Source: Larix kaempferi
Taxonomy: Eukaryota > Streptophyta > Pinopsida > Pinales > Pinaceae
DNA length: 64,000 bases
Assembly (NCBI GenBank): GCA_027924585.1
Contig: BSBM01001067.1
Span: forward strand, 994,001-1,058,000
Direction: 5' to 3'
Each line of letters opens with the position of its first letter. Positions within the stretch are counted from its first letter, which is position 1. A program made the position numbers and the translations under genes. The notes below the pieces were generated by a model that made no database searches, was not told where the DNA came from, and saw nothing but the letters and a program-made list of their open reading frames with translations. This document shows positions 1-9,973 of this stretch, piece after piece.

Positions 1-201
1 TACATCTTGAGTCAAATTTGTGTGATTGCTTATTATTTGGTTAAAGTTGTTAAGAGATCTGTAAGTGCTTTCAGTTATAGGTCTGTTTATATTTGAGGTT
101 CTCTGGCTTAGAGAAGCAGGGTTTGTTTGGCTTATAGAGACTCAAGGCCATTGAGATCTCGGGGTTTCCAGAGCGAGTAGTGACCTATGGATAAATTAAC
201 A
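1..201 (+). repeat. 3' part of 5' LTR
   Basis: Matches 3593-3793 base for base in length, ends in ATTAACA and is followed at once by the PBS. About 5 percent divergence from its partner indicates an insertion that is not recent. Confidence 0.85.
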
Positions 202-214
202 TGGTATCAGAGCC
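202..214 (+). promoter_or_regulatory. Primer-binding site (initiator Met tRNA)
   Basis: TGGTATCAGAGCC directly follows the LTR end. This is the standard plant copia PBS, complementary to the 3' end of tRNA-iMet, where minus-strand DNA synthesis starts. Confidence 0.85.
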
Positions 215-243
215 CTGGTAAGGATCAGGGGGAGCATTCACAC

Positions 244-424
244 TCAGATCTGCGAGCAGTATACCAGATCTGTGTGGTGACTCGGATTGGACTTCAGATC
301 AGTGTGATAAAGACCAAATCTACTAGATCTAAAGAGCAGAGCTCAGATCTGCAGTTGTAGAGGTCAGATATATTAGATCTGAGATAAATCTATCAAATCT
401 GTGCGAGGAGAGGCCAGATCTATG
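244..424 (+). repeat. AGATCT-rich leader
   Basis: The untranslated leader between PBS and gag holds many copies of CAGATCT/TAGATCT and near-matches (CAGATCA, CAAATCT) at irregular short spacing. AGATCT also occurs in the LTR. The sequence looks like drifted short tandem repeats built on a palindromic hexamer. No function can be read from it. Confidence 0.6.
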
Positions 425-486
425 ACCGAGAGAGGTTCTTCGTTCTTTAGATACTCTTGTTTCAGTTCTCAGACAGTTCAGAGGTT

Positions 487-1611
487 ATGGCTACCAGTTT
501 GAGAGTAGAGGATAGGTTGGATGGGGCTTTGAAATTCAGAGCATGGAAGGCCAAAATTGTACTGCTTCTGAAAGAGAGTGAACTGTGGGATGTTGTGGAG
601 AGCACAGACACAAATCCAATCATAGTACCAACAGATGCAGTTACAAAAGTAGCTTATGAAAAGAAGAATATTAAAGCCCAGAGGATCCTCCTTGATGCTA
701 TCAAGGACCATGTGATCCCACACATCTCTACTAAGGACAATGTATTTGAGATGTGGGATGCCTTGACAAAATTGTACCAAAGTTCCAATGTAAACAAAAA
801 GATGGTACTCAGAGAGAAATTGAAGAGTATAAAGATGGCCAAGGATGAGAGCATGGCCACATATCTTACCACGATTACACAGGTAAGAGATGAGCTAGGG
901 GCAGTGGGTGAGAAGGTTGAGGACGGTGAGCTGGTTCGACAAGCTTTGAATGGCGTGACAAAGCCATGGGCAGTATTTGTCGAATCCATTGTTGCCAGAG
1001 AGAGCCTTCCCAAGTGGGATCGTATGTGGGATGATTTCACACGAGAGGAGACCCGTAGGGGTTACATTCAGGGTTCCTCTTCCGCCATCCCTGAGGAGGA
1101 GGATGTGGCGCTTGCAGCTAAAGGCAAGCAAAGGTTCAAGCAAAAGAAGGACCTAAGTAAGGTCGAGTGTTTTGCTTGCAATGAGTACGAGCACTATGCA
1201 AGACAGTGCACTCACAGGAAGAAGAACAAAAAGGTAAAGGATGAGCAGGTAGCCGCGGCAGAGGAGGTCCATGAGTTTGCCTCTATATTTGAGAGGGAAT
1301 TCTCACTTACCTCGTTTGTGTCAGGACGTGATAGCATTCAACCAGAGGTTCAGACTGATGAGAGGTGGTTGATTGATTGCAAGCATTGCAGTCACATGAC
1401 CAGGATGCGAAAGGCATTCCTTGTCCTTGAGTACACCCCTATGCAGATGGTTCATGATGTGCAGGGGACTAAGCATATTGTCAGAGGAGTGGGTATGGTT
1501 CGGTTTCTCCTTGACTTTGGAGAACTCCTGGAGGTGTCAAGAGTCCTATTCATTCCAGGATTGAGAGGGAGTATACTCTCAGTAGTAGCATTGGATGTTG
1601 TCAGTTACTAA
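487..1611 (+). CDS. gag: Copia Gag with degraded protease start
   Basis: 374 codons. The start at 487 is preferred over the upstream in-frame ATG at 457 because the protein then begins MATSLRVEDRLDG, the usual N-terminus of this plant copia Gag group. The first two thirds match the UBN2-type Gag domain, which forms the virus-like particle. A CX2CX4HX4C zinc knuckle (CFACNEYEHYARQC) lies near 1171-1212, with Glu replacing the usual Gly before His. A protease start follows (RWLIDCKHCSHMT), but the catalytic Asp-Ser-Gly is Asp-Cys-Lys, so protease activity is unlikely. The frame stops just after the protease region. Continuous Gag with defective PR and no downstream pol fits a parasitic element using partner enzymes. 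Confidence 0.8.
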   Translation: MATSLRVEDRLDGALKFRAWKAKIVLLLKESELWDVVESTDTNPIIVPTDAVTKVAYEKKNIKAQRILLDAIKDHVIPHISTKDNVFEMWDALTKLYQSSNVNKKMVLREKLKSIKMAKDESMATYLTTITQVRDELGAVGEKVEDGELVRQALNGVTKPWAVFVESIVARESLPKWDRMWDDFTREETRRGYIQGSSSAIPEEEDVALAAKGKQRFKQKKDLSKVECFACNEYEHYARQCTHRKKNKKVKDEQVAAAEEVHEFASIFEREFSLTSFVSGRDSIQPEVQTDERWLIDCKHCSHMTRMRKAFLVLEYTPMQMVHDVQGTKHIVRGVGMVRFLLDFGELLEVSRVLFIPGLRGSILSVVALDVVSY

Positions 1612-2028
1612 ATTGTATTCCAGAGGGATCTCATATTCACATATCCAAAGGGAGTTGATCCAATGTTGATGGGTACAGGATTGATGGTGAGTATATGGTT
1701 CGAGGTCAGCCCACGACAGGTACTTCTGGTTGGTTGACTGCATCTTCATCAGAGTTGAAGCCTAATAGGGAGCGAGATGCTAACAGTAGTGATGATGCTC
1801 ATAGGAGAATTGGATGTTGTCGATTACTCAGTTGTATTCCAGAGGGATCTCATATTCACATATCCAAAGGGAGTTGATCCAGTGTTGATGGGTCATAGGA
1901 TTGATGGTGAGTATATGGTTCGGGGTCAACCCACGATAGGTACTTCTGGTTGGTTGACTACATCTTCATCAAAGTCAAAGCCTAATAGGGAGCGAGATGC
2001 TCACAGTAGTGATGATGCTCAGAGGGGT
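1591..2028 (+). repeat. 219-bp direct tandem duplication
   Basis: 1591-1809 is repeated at about 1810-2028 with few changes (for example TTGGATGTTG at 1591 and 1810). The period, 219 bases, equals 73 codons. Copy 1 has an in-frame stop and a 1-base deletion near 1673. Copy 2 is open and continues into the following ORF. Confidence 0.85.
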
Positions 2029-2337
2029 GAGTCCTCACAACAAATGGGTGAGCAAGATGCTCACAATGGTGATGAGTTGCGGAGGAGTGAGTCCTTTTAT
2101 CCGATGGATGAGCAAGATGCTCATGATGTTGATGAGGCACAGAGGAGTGAGTCTTTGGACTCATATCAAATGGATGAGCGAGATGCTCATACAGGTACCA
2201 ACCGAAGACTGAGTTGGTATGAGATGACGGAGTTGGACTTAGCTCAGAAGAGAGCTAAGTCGGTTCAGAGAGAGAGGGAGATTACTTACAGGTTAGTGGA
2301 TCCGCTTGATGGCAGTCTCAGAGATTGGCTACAGTAG
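1777..2337 (+). CDS. Unknown ORF with DAH repeats in copia interior
   Basis: 186-codon open frame occupying the place where integrase and RT would lie in a complete element. Its first part is the open copy of the 219-bp duplication (VVFQRDLIFTYPKG). The middle is a run of acidic, Ser-rich repeats each starting E(R/Q)DAH, spaced 20, 20 and 22 residues. The C-terminal part is charged, with a coiled-coil-like stretch after residue 150 (KRAKSVQRERE). No catalytic motif, membrane segment or zinc site is seen. It could be a rearranged Gag extension maintained by the element or a chance frame through repeats. The preserved codon phase in the repeats favours some period of translation. I do not recognise a family. 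Confidence 0.4.
   Translation: MLTVVMMLIGELDVVDYSVVFQRDLIFTYPKGVDPVLMGHRIDGEYMVRGQPTIGTSGWLTTSSSKSKPNRERDAHSSDDAQRGESSQQMGEQDAHNGDELRRSESFYPMDEQDAHDVDEAQRSESLDSYQMDERDAHTGTNRRLSWYEMTELDLAQKRAKSVQREREITYRLVDPLDGSLRDWLQ
1990..2195 (+). repeat. 60-66-bp coding tandem repeats
   Basis: Units begin at 1990, 2050, 2110 and 2176 (GAGC[GA]AGATGCTCA). All spacings are multiples of three. Confidence 0.8.
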
Positions 2338-2544
2338 AGATTCAGAGGGAGTCTGGATCAGGGATCAGTGACAGAGTCAGAGAGAGAGCGAGAGGCTTCT
2401 TCTGGGGCCACATTGATGGAGGTGGATCAGGTCACTTCAGATCAGAGTGCAATAGTGACAGGCAAGGCAGATGGGTCAGTTACAATAGCAAAGGATTTGT
2501 TGGATCCAGGCATCAATGGTTGGACTTCCCTCAATAAGAGGGAG

Positions 2545-3793
2545 TGTTAGAGATAGTGGTATCTCGGGATGTCCTCCATGTTCAAATGCCTAGCATGGAG
2601 GTACACTTGAGCATATGCATCAGGAGGAGGTAGAGGGTGAGATGCACTCTACCAGATGGCATGAATCCAACGACGGATGCATGCGGACCTTTCAGGGTGA
2701 TTTACCTCATGCATGCAACTTTTTGCATGCACAACTTTTAATTAAAAAGCATGCAAAAGTGAGATTTTGCATGCACTCGTATTATGGTTTCAGAAACCCT
2801 AATTGATTAGTGAGTTATTATAAGGAGGAAGGAGGTCACCGACAAAGGTTACTCAGCAGTTTCTTCAGAGAGAGAGGATATTGAGGGTGAGGACGACTTG
2901 TGCATGTAGAGAGGGCGACTTCTAGAGAGAGGAGGGCGCATCTGGAGAGAGAGATAGTGAGGGGATCTGAGTTGGATCAGTCCTCACTTGATCAGAGGCA
3001 ACTGTCTGTCATTTACTGTGGGCAGAGAGATTATCACAAAGGAGATTGCTCGGAGTTCAGAGCTTGGGCGACTTTGCTAAGAGAGGGGGCGAACTTCCTG
3101 AGGAGAGGAGGACGTGGTTGATCCAGCTTGACACTAGAGCATTTGAGACTTGCAGGGTAGGTCTTCTTCACTGATTGAAGAAGATTTGAGACGATCTCAG
3201 AGGAGATTGACTGAGATTTGAGCTAGGGCGACTTCTCAATGTAAGAGAGAGGGCGCACTTTTCCATATAGAGAGAAAGGTGCATTCTACTTTGAGAGGTT
3301 GCAGACTTTCATCTTTGACAGAGCAGATCAGGGCTGCGGATTGAGAGAGGTAGTACTACTTCCTGAGACAGGCATAGACAAACCTCCAGAGAGATACAGA
3401 TCCAAACAGATAGCAGGGGCGCATTTCCCAAGAGCAGCAGTTGCAGCTACTGCAGATCTAGGGTTTTATACCTGTCAGGTTCGACTGTACTTTCTGAATT
3501 TCTATATGTAACTGTGGTCTTCTTATTTGCTCTGGGCTCGAGAAAGAAGAAAGCCCCATCGGAGCTGGCTTTCCCCATTGGGGTTTCCAAGGTACATCTT
3601 GAGTCAAATGTGTGTGATTGCTTATTATTTGGTTAAAGTTGTTAAGAGATCTATAAGTGCTTTCAATTATAAGTCTGTTTATATTTGAGCTTCTCTAGCT
3701 TAGAGAAGCAGGGTTTGTTTGGCTTATAGAGACTCAAGGCAATTGAGATCTCAGGGTTTCCAGAGCAAGTAGTGACCTTTGGATAAATTAACA
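2545..3793 (+). repeat. 3' LTR of the first copia element
   Basis: Begins TGTTAGAG directly after the purine tract AAGAGGGAG (2536-2544) and ends ATTAACA at 3793, giving an LTR of 1249 bp with TG...CA ends. It is rich in GAGAG motifs. The end matches the 5' LTR remnant at 1-201. Promoter and polyadenylation sites must lie here but are not individually identifiable. Confidence 0.8.
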
Positions 3794-3989
3794 ACATCCA
3801 AGGCTGAATGAAGGAAACTCAAAATAGTATGTTGTCCAGAGGAAGAAATGGTGGAAGGTCTAGGCCGCCCACTGTGCTATAGTCGAGAGGAGGTAGTCCA
3901 TCGCTAAGGCCTGGAAGATCTCGTCTGCCTCAAGGGGCGAGATCTGGTCATGTCATGCCGCTAAGATCTCGAGGGATGGGGGGGTCCAA

Positions 3990-4560
3990 CAAGTCCACAC
4001 TAATCTGGAGGTTAAGGTTGTGCTACTATCAAACTATCTCTTATGCCCTTTCTTGAGGATAGCACCGTGAAAAAGGAAGTGATCTGCTGGATCAAATCTA
4101 GTTGAGCAGAATGTTGAAGAATATGGGCTGGAAGCCTGAGGGTCTCTTGCATGTATAATCCCAAGCATCTCTAGTCAGGATATCTGAAGAAGTTGGTGAG
4201 GGTTTGAGTCCCCCTGAAAAGGCAGTGGAACCTCCCTCTAATCCTGTAGTAGATGGGGCAGCGAAAGATGAAGTGCTCCTCTGTCTCGACCTCTTGAAGA
4301 TGGAACAACTAGAAAATCTTGTTAAAATGGTCGATCCGGTGGTCTGTCTCTACCCGAAGTCTATGAGAACTCACTATAAACTAGCCGAGGGGAATGCAAA
4401 GAGCGTCTAACCAATGTCGAAGGGTATATTGCAGTCGAATAATGAGTCTGTCTCTCATCTCTAAGAAGTGCTTAGCATAGAAGGACATCTTAGGGCATAA
4501 CCTGCCCTAAGGGTCAACCCAAGTGATTTGGATGAATTGCCTGTAAAGGTCATCTCTAAT
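3990..4560 (-). pseudogene. Decayed LINE reverse-transcriptase C-terminal fragment
   Basis: Read on the minus strand from about 4560 down, one frame with several stops gives a C-terminal LINE RT pattern: HRLRVETDHRID, then EVETEEHFIFRCPIYY and RGRFHCLF. In non-LTR elements the EEHFxFxCPxY motif marks the region after the polymerase domain. No polymerase core, RNase H or poly(A) end is seen. The scrap is therefore short, old and truncated at both ends. The family is not determined. Confidence 0.4.
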
Positions 4561-5475
4561 GATCATGTTTAATTCCTATCTAATAGGTTGGGGGTGGCCA
4601 GGTGCATCCAAAGAATATCTGAAAGGAGGGATTCAAACCATCTAAATGCCCATCGACTCCAAGAGAACTGAGACTCCCGCAAACCAACCTCGAGCACGAT
4701 ACGGATTTTTTTATTTTAAAAAAAGGTGAGGGGCAGCCATCGTACAGCAACTGCCAGTCACCCAACCATTGTTGTACAATAGCCGCCAGCCACCCATACA
4801 ATGTCATACATCAGTCGTCAGCCATCGTACAACAACTGTCAAGGTGTACGGACAAAGATTTGAGGTCATACATCTAGCATTGGAAGTCGTACAACTATAC
4901 GAACGTGGCTTTCATCCGCCAAACCAAAATTGGTCATACAGATGATCAATTGAAGCCGATTTTTTTACTGAACAACCTGTTTGACAGTGAAATTGGTAAA
5001 ATTCTCGTTAATTTGTCCAATTTAGCAGTTTATGAGCAAAATGGATGTGTTCTTGACTGAATTGGTGCCCATATTTGCACATTTGGATGATTTACTTGTT
5101 GATTTAGTGATTTTCAATGGTTTTATAATAAATAATTTGTTTTGAGGCTGATTTGACTGTCTTTGAGTTGTTCTGTGAGTAGATCTGCTCAGATTTGCGT
5201 GTTTTTCAGCAACTCAAGTCAAGATCGAGGGTTTACGATGATGTTGTTGAGCAGATATATCAAAAGCTATGTGTTTTTGGGTTGTTTATGAGCAGATCTT
5301 CCTAGATATGCATGTTATTTGATTGTTCGAGGGCTGATTTATAAGAAATCTGCATGTTGACCAGCAATACATGGTTGTTACAGTGATCTCCATCCAATAT
5401 ACAAGGGTTTTCCAGGTATTTTTCAACATTTTAAGCTATTTCAATCTTTTTTTAGCACATTAGTGACTTATCGGT
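4561..5475. other. Untranslated leader-like region upstream of the second copia gag
   Basis: No open frame of note. 4740-4925 is rich in CGTACA/GTACAA motifs (CATCGTACAGCAAC, CATCGTACAACAAC and similar). The remainder is T-rich and resembles a retroelement leader running into the gag ATG at 5476. A 5' LTR matching the 3' LTR at 15144 and a PBS were looked for and not found, so the 5' end of the element appears lost or unrecognisable. Confidence 0.5.
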
Positions 5476-6332
5476 ATGGCTTCTTCACCCAACATCATGT
5501 TAGAAGCGAGCCAAAGGTTCTCTAGCAAGAACTACAATACATGGAAGCAAAGTATGTCGGCCATCTTTGAGTACAAGTGCTTAAGTAACATTGTCCTTAG
5601 TAAAGAAACTCGCCCCATGGTTGCGGGTAAAGACCAATACAAGTTTGATGAGAGAGACAAAGAAGCAGTAATGATGCTTAAGTTGTCCATGACAGATGCT
5701 ATGCTTCTTGAGATCTAGACTGGGAAGACTTCAAAAGCCATCTAGAAGCAGCTGAGACCTCGGACAAGAGTCGAGCCTTGTTTCTGAAAACATGTTGTTC
5801 TCGATCACAATAGATGAGAGTGCCTCATTACAGGATCACTTAATCAACATCAAGGATATCCAAGAACAACTAACCTCCATTGAGCGCAAGATGGAAGAAG
5901 AAGATTTGGTGGTAATCACGCTAAAAAAACTTACCACGTACTTATGAACACTTCATTGAAACTTTGAACATTACTTCTACAGAAGTTGACCTAAATTTCA
6001 ATGAGCTTTGTAACAAGCTCTTACAACAAGACAGATGGAAGACATAATTCGGTAGCATCAATACAACAGAGAGTTCAGAACAAGCCTATGCCACCAATTT
6101 GAAGGGAAAAGGTAAATGGGGCAAGAAGAAAGGACAGGGCAACGAAGAGGATTCCACAAAGAGTCAAAAGCGCATTACTTGTCACTATTGTGGCAAGACT
6201 GGCCATATGAAGAAGTTTTGCAGAAAGAGGTTGGCTATTGAGAAAGCCAAGCAAGGAGGACCTCAGCAGAAGGCTCATGTCGAAAAACACACAAAGCAGG
6301 AGTCAACCTTTTATGCCTTCATGGCTATTTAA
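5476..6332 (+). pseudogene. gag: Copia gag, second element (disrupted)
   Basis: Starts MASSPNIMLEASQRFSSKNY, a copia Gag N-terminus (UBN2 group). It reads 80 codons to a TAG at 5716 and then shifts through several frames, with recognisable Gag between 5720 and 6090. From 6099 it is open again to 6332, with a canonical CX2CX4HX4C zinc knuckle (CHYCGKTGHMKKFC) near 6180-6221 that would bind genomic RNA. At least two frameshifts and internal stops make an intact particle protein impossible. The following protease frame starts at 6332, overlapping the gag stop. Confidence 0.8.
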
Positions 6333-6810
6333 TGCATCCAACAACTAACCCCAGTGCATTTGCTTGGTACATCAACTCAAGTGCATCTCGCCATTTCACC
6401 AATAGGCAAGACAGGTTCACGAAGCACACCCCCAGTGTCTCCAAAGACTCAGTGATCTTCGAGGGTGGTGAAGAGTACATAGTCCTTAGGAAAGGAAATG
6501 TTTAGATTTCCTTTGGAGGTAACAAGCTCATTTTTCTTAATGTGCATTATGTGCCAGGTATGGAGCTTAATATGTTATCTGTTAGTCGGATTATGAGGCA
6601 CTATCCCCAGTTTGCTGTCAACTTTAATGATCACAAATGCTATGTGATTGACAAGGAGACACAGAAGACCATTGCACATGGTGTGGAGGATCATGGACTA
6701 CTTCAACTAGTTGATAGTGGGCAGGTCAAGGAGCATGCATTGGCAGCTAAGAATGCATCAAACATCAATACACTCTAGCATAAGCAATATGGGCACCTCA
6801 ACCTCACCTA
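6332..6810 (+). pseudogene. Copia protease and pre-integrase region (disrupted)
   Basis: One frame runs from 6332 to the solo-LTR insertion. Copia aspartic protease normally reads W-x-x-D-S-G-A-S; here it is WYINSSASRHFT, so the catalytic Asp is Asn and Gly is Ser. In-frame TAG stops lie at 6503-6505 and 6776-6778, the latter at the Trp of the pre-integrase motif (xHKQYGHLNL). The block LNVHYVPGMELNMLSV is typical of copia proteases. The frame is cut at 6810 and resumes at 8858 as integrase. Confidence 0.8.
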
Positions 6811-7176
6811 TGTTAGTTTTTGTAGCTTGGATAGGTACTTCTACATTGGCAATGTGTCTAGCATGTAGAAGTCGTTCGAAAGATACTCTCTAGACATTAA
6901 CTTTATTTTATAAAGTCCTTTCATTGAGCCCATGGTATTGGAGGGCCCCTGGTATTGAGCCCACAGTATTTGCTTATTGTACAGTTATAAAAAAAGATCT
7001 AAGGAGAGGCATTCGACACATTCTTTAGATCTAGAGTGCTCTTGCTCTTAAGAAAGGGATTATTCTCAAGTGAAGCAAGAGAGATATCTTGGAGACAAAG
7101 AAGTCTTGTGATTGTGAGAATCTCAAGCTGGAAGTCTTGAGTTAGTGATTAACCCAAGCTATAAAAGTGTGAGAAT

Positions 7177-8203
7177 CTAAGTTGCCAGGAAACGTGGGTA
7201 CAAGGACGGATACTGGTATGGGGATGGGTACGCCACTTTTTGAAACAGGGTACTAGGTAACGTCGGGGGTACTATATATATATATATATATATATATTAA
7301 AATTTATAAAAATAAAACATGTCACAGTCACATCATACATGTATATTTGATATTTCTAAATTTAATGATTCATATGAACATTCACATTGAAAATTTGAAA
7401 CATAAAATAATAAATTTGATAAATCATATGACATAGACTCATAGTAGATATCAACTGGAAGACTGAATGGCATTTCCAGACATGAAAAAGAAAGTTCAAA
7501 ACAATAAACATTGAACAATGAACAAGATAGTTGATTTGGCTTCCTCAAGCCATGTCATCAGCATCCTCAGGATCAATGTCATCAGTATCACCTTTGATAA
7601 ATCATATGACATAGACTCATAGTAGATATCAACTGGAAGACTGGAAGACTGAATGGCATTTCCAGACATGAAAAAGAAAGTTCAAAACAGTAAACATTGA
7701 ACAATGAACAAGATAGTTGATTTGGCTTCCTCAAGCCATGTCATCAGCATCCTCAGGATCAATGTCATCAGTATCACTAAGGTCCTCTGTCAACAAGCTC
7801 TCTAGATAGGCATTGCTGGAGTAGTGAGCATGGAGCACTAGCAGTGAGAAATGGAGTGTCGCACAAGTTTAGGTAAGGGGTAAGTGCCCACATAACATGT
7901 GTTTCAGTGTATTAATTTTTAATTTTTAATTTTTAAAATTTTGAACTTCAAACATTGCAAATCGACCCCCCCCCCCCCCCGACCGGCGAGCTAAGGTAGA
8001 TTTCCCAATGGTCGTACCTCCCATGAACCCAAATACGCGGTACAGCGTATCGAAATCCATGCAAGTACCATGTTTTCATAAATGAAGTACCCGGTATGTG
8101 AGGTTGGATTTGGGTACGACTGGGTACGTACCATTGAAGTACCCAAGTACCCGGTACGGGTTCGTGTACTTGACCCCACGACACGGGTACCCATGCAACA
8201 TAG
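7177..8203. mobile_element. hAT deletion derivative, TSD GTGAGAAT
   Basis: 8-bp duplications GTGAGAAT flank it at 7169-7176 and 8204-8211. The ends are imperfect inverted repeats (left CTAAGTTGC..., right end as complement CTATGTTGC...), followed by GGTAC-rich subterminal sequence on both sides. An 8-bp TSD and subterminal motif clusters are hAT hallmarks. On the minus strand a short acidic tail ending in a stop (DTDDIDPEDADDMA) at about 7780-7550 resembles the C-terminus of hAT transposases. The element looks like an internal deletion of an autonomous copy. It contains (TA)n at 7273-7298 and a run of 15 C at 7966-7980. Confidence 0.8.
7415..7777. repeat. 178-bp tandem duplication inside the hAT derivative
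   Basis: TTTGATAAATCATATGACAT starts at 7415 and again at 7593. Copy 2 carries an extra 8-bp duplication (CTGGAAGA). Both copies include the sequence for the acidic transposase tail. Confidence 0.85.
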
Positions 8204-8857
8204 GTGAGAATTTGATTGAAAGAGAGATAAAGTTTGCAGCAAGGAGAAGATTTGTTCATCTTTTCAAGCAAAGGATCAGCCAATAGAGAGAGAAGGCCAA
8301 GGGCATCCGTACAGAAATGGAGGGATCCATACAGCACGGATAGGAGCCATACAGTGCCAGCAGAGAAAACTCGTACAGCATACAGGCTGTACCGATCATA
8401 CACATGGTGTATAGTACGAAAATCCATATAGCCCGATTTTCTGTGCAGAGCAGGTCGTACTCTGCAGACTGTATAGGTCGTACGGTAGAGCTTGGACAGT
8501 TTGCTTGGACGAAGTTAGTGAACTGAGTTTTGCAATGAGGAAAGTGATTTTCCTGTGAAGGTCAAATTGCCATTGTTTTGCTGAACGGAGTTGTAAGTTC
8601 AGTGGTTGTAAATTTTTGAGTTTATTCTCTCTGCCAAATACTTAAAGGATCACACTTTTGTTGGTTTTCCCCAGGTTGGGGTTTCCAAAGTAATTACTTA
8701 TGTCAAATCTGATAATTTTCTGTATGTATTTCCGCTATATATGAGTTAGAATTCCAGTGTGTTTACAATTATTATTTCAGCAGATTGTGATTGTTGGGGA
8801 TAAAAATAAGTGAATGTCTAAATCATATCTAGAATTAGAGGAAAAACTAACAACCTA

Positions 8858-9668
8858 CCTCTCTAAATTGGCTTGAGAGAATCTCGTAGATGGACTTCCA
8901 TACATCCAACAGAAGATTAAGGGAGTATGCAGACCTTGCCAGGAAGGGAAGCAGCACAGCACACCATTTTACGAAGGAAAGGCTTAGAGAGCGAGCAAAG
9001 TCCTTCAGCTGATTAATGCAGACATCTGTGGGCCAATGAACACGACATCAATCACCAATGCCAGGTATTTTCTACTACTTGTATATGACTATAGTAGAAA
9101 GATGTGCGTGTCTTTTTTGAAGTTAAAATCTGAAGTGTTTGTTGAGTTTCAAATTTTAAAAGCATTAGTAGAAAAAGCGTCTGGTTGTCCAATAACCACT
9201 CTTAGGTTTGAAAATGGAGGGGAATTTTGATCCAAAGACTTTAAAAAAAAATGTGCTAAAAATGGGATACAAAGACAGTACACTACACCCTACACTCCAC
9301 AACATAATGGAGTGGTTGAGAGATGGAACCGCACAATCACAAAAATGGCCAAATATATGATGCAAAACAGGTCTGTTCCCGTCAAGTTTTGGGTTGAAAC
9401 AGTATTCATAGTAGTATATCTGTTGAATAGATCTCTCACGATGGCGGTGAAGGAGAAGACCCCTGAGGAAGCATGGTCTAGGAGGAAGCCTAGAGTCATC
9501 CATCTTAAGGTTTTTGGTTATACTGCATATGCCTGGATTCCATATGAGAAGAGAATCAAACTAGAACCTAAGAGGAGGAAATTGATGCTTGCATGGTATA
9601 GTGACAACCACAAAGCCTATAGATTGATTGATGTGGAAACCAATCAAGTGACCTACAGTATGTCGTAG
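8858..9668 (+). pseudogene. Copia integrase (disrupted)
   Basis: Continues the protease frame after the solo LTR. The zinc-binding half ends CRPCQEG. The catalytic core shows DICGPM (first Asp), then YDYSRKM. The second acidic site reads LRFENGGEF where LRSDNGGEF is usual, so Asp is replaced by Glu. After a stop, HNGVVERWNRT supplies the final Glu. The C-terminal KVFGYTAYAWIP and RRKLMLAWYSDN follow the GKX1-type copia integrase tail. Stops at 8874-8876, near 8985, at 9228-9230 and a slip in the poly(A) tract near 9242-9250 break the frame. Between 9669 and 9973 the INT-RT linker is open only in short pieces. Confidence 0.85.
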
Positions 9669-9973
9669 TGGATGAGGAAGTTGGACCATTCCATTCTTCT
9701 ACATCATAGTTCAAAATTACCATGGAACCACGCATCATGGCTCAGGATTCAAGTGTTTAGCTTTAGATAGCTCCACCTGAAAGAGAGGAAGATTCTGAGG
9801 AGTCTCCCAGACTTGGTCTAGTAATTTATGATCCACATAGCCTAAATCAACATTTGGAGGACATAGGTGCAAGTTCCAGTCCTATTAATGGTGGGGAGGT
9901 TCCCAACCAAGGAGACAACAAGTAACCACCCAAGTTGTAGCTCAACACCATCGGAGATCTTCAAGCAATAGAA

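Larger units (their letters stand above)
1..3793 (+). mobile_element. Non-autonomous Ty1/copia LTR retrotransposon (5' LTR cut by window start)
   Basis: Positions 1-201 and 3593-3793 are the same sequence without gaps (about 10 substitutions in 201 bases by eye). They are the 3' parts of the two LTRs. The left copy is followed by a primer-binding site complementary to initiator Met tRNA, and a purine-rich tract precedes the right LTR. Between them lie a gag gene with a degraded protease start and an unknown repeat-bearing ORF. Integrase, reverse transcriptase and RNase H are absent from the 2.3-kb interior, so the element would need enzymes from a relative. The target-site duplication cannot be tested because the left end lies outside the window. 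Confidence 0.85.
6811..8852 (+). mobile_element. Solo LTR inserted in copia pol, TSD ACCTA
   Basis: Starts TGTTAG (6811) and ends CTAACA (8852), perfect 6-bp terminal inverted repeats. It is flanked by ACCTA at 6806-6810 and 8853-8857. No internal coding region or PBS is present, so this is a solo LTR left by LTR-LTR recombination. Without the nested hAT element and its extra TSD copy it would be about 1.0 kb. A 10-bp inverted repeat (ACTTCTACAT...ATGTAGAAGT) lies near its start at about 6837-6872. Clusters of CGTACA-like motifs at 8300-8500 resemble those at 4740-4925. Confidence 0.88.

Noticed and set aside
3794-5475. 5' LTR of the second copia element
   Set aside because: No match to the sequence at 15144-15420 and no TGGTATCAGAGC primer site were found.
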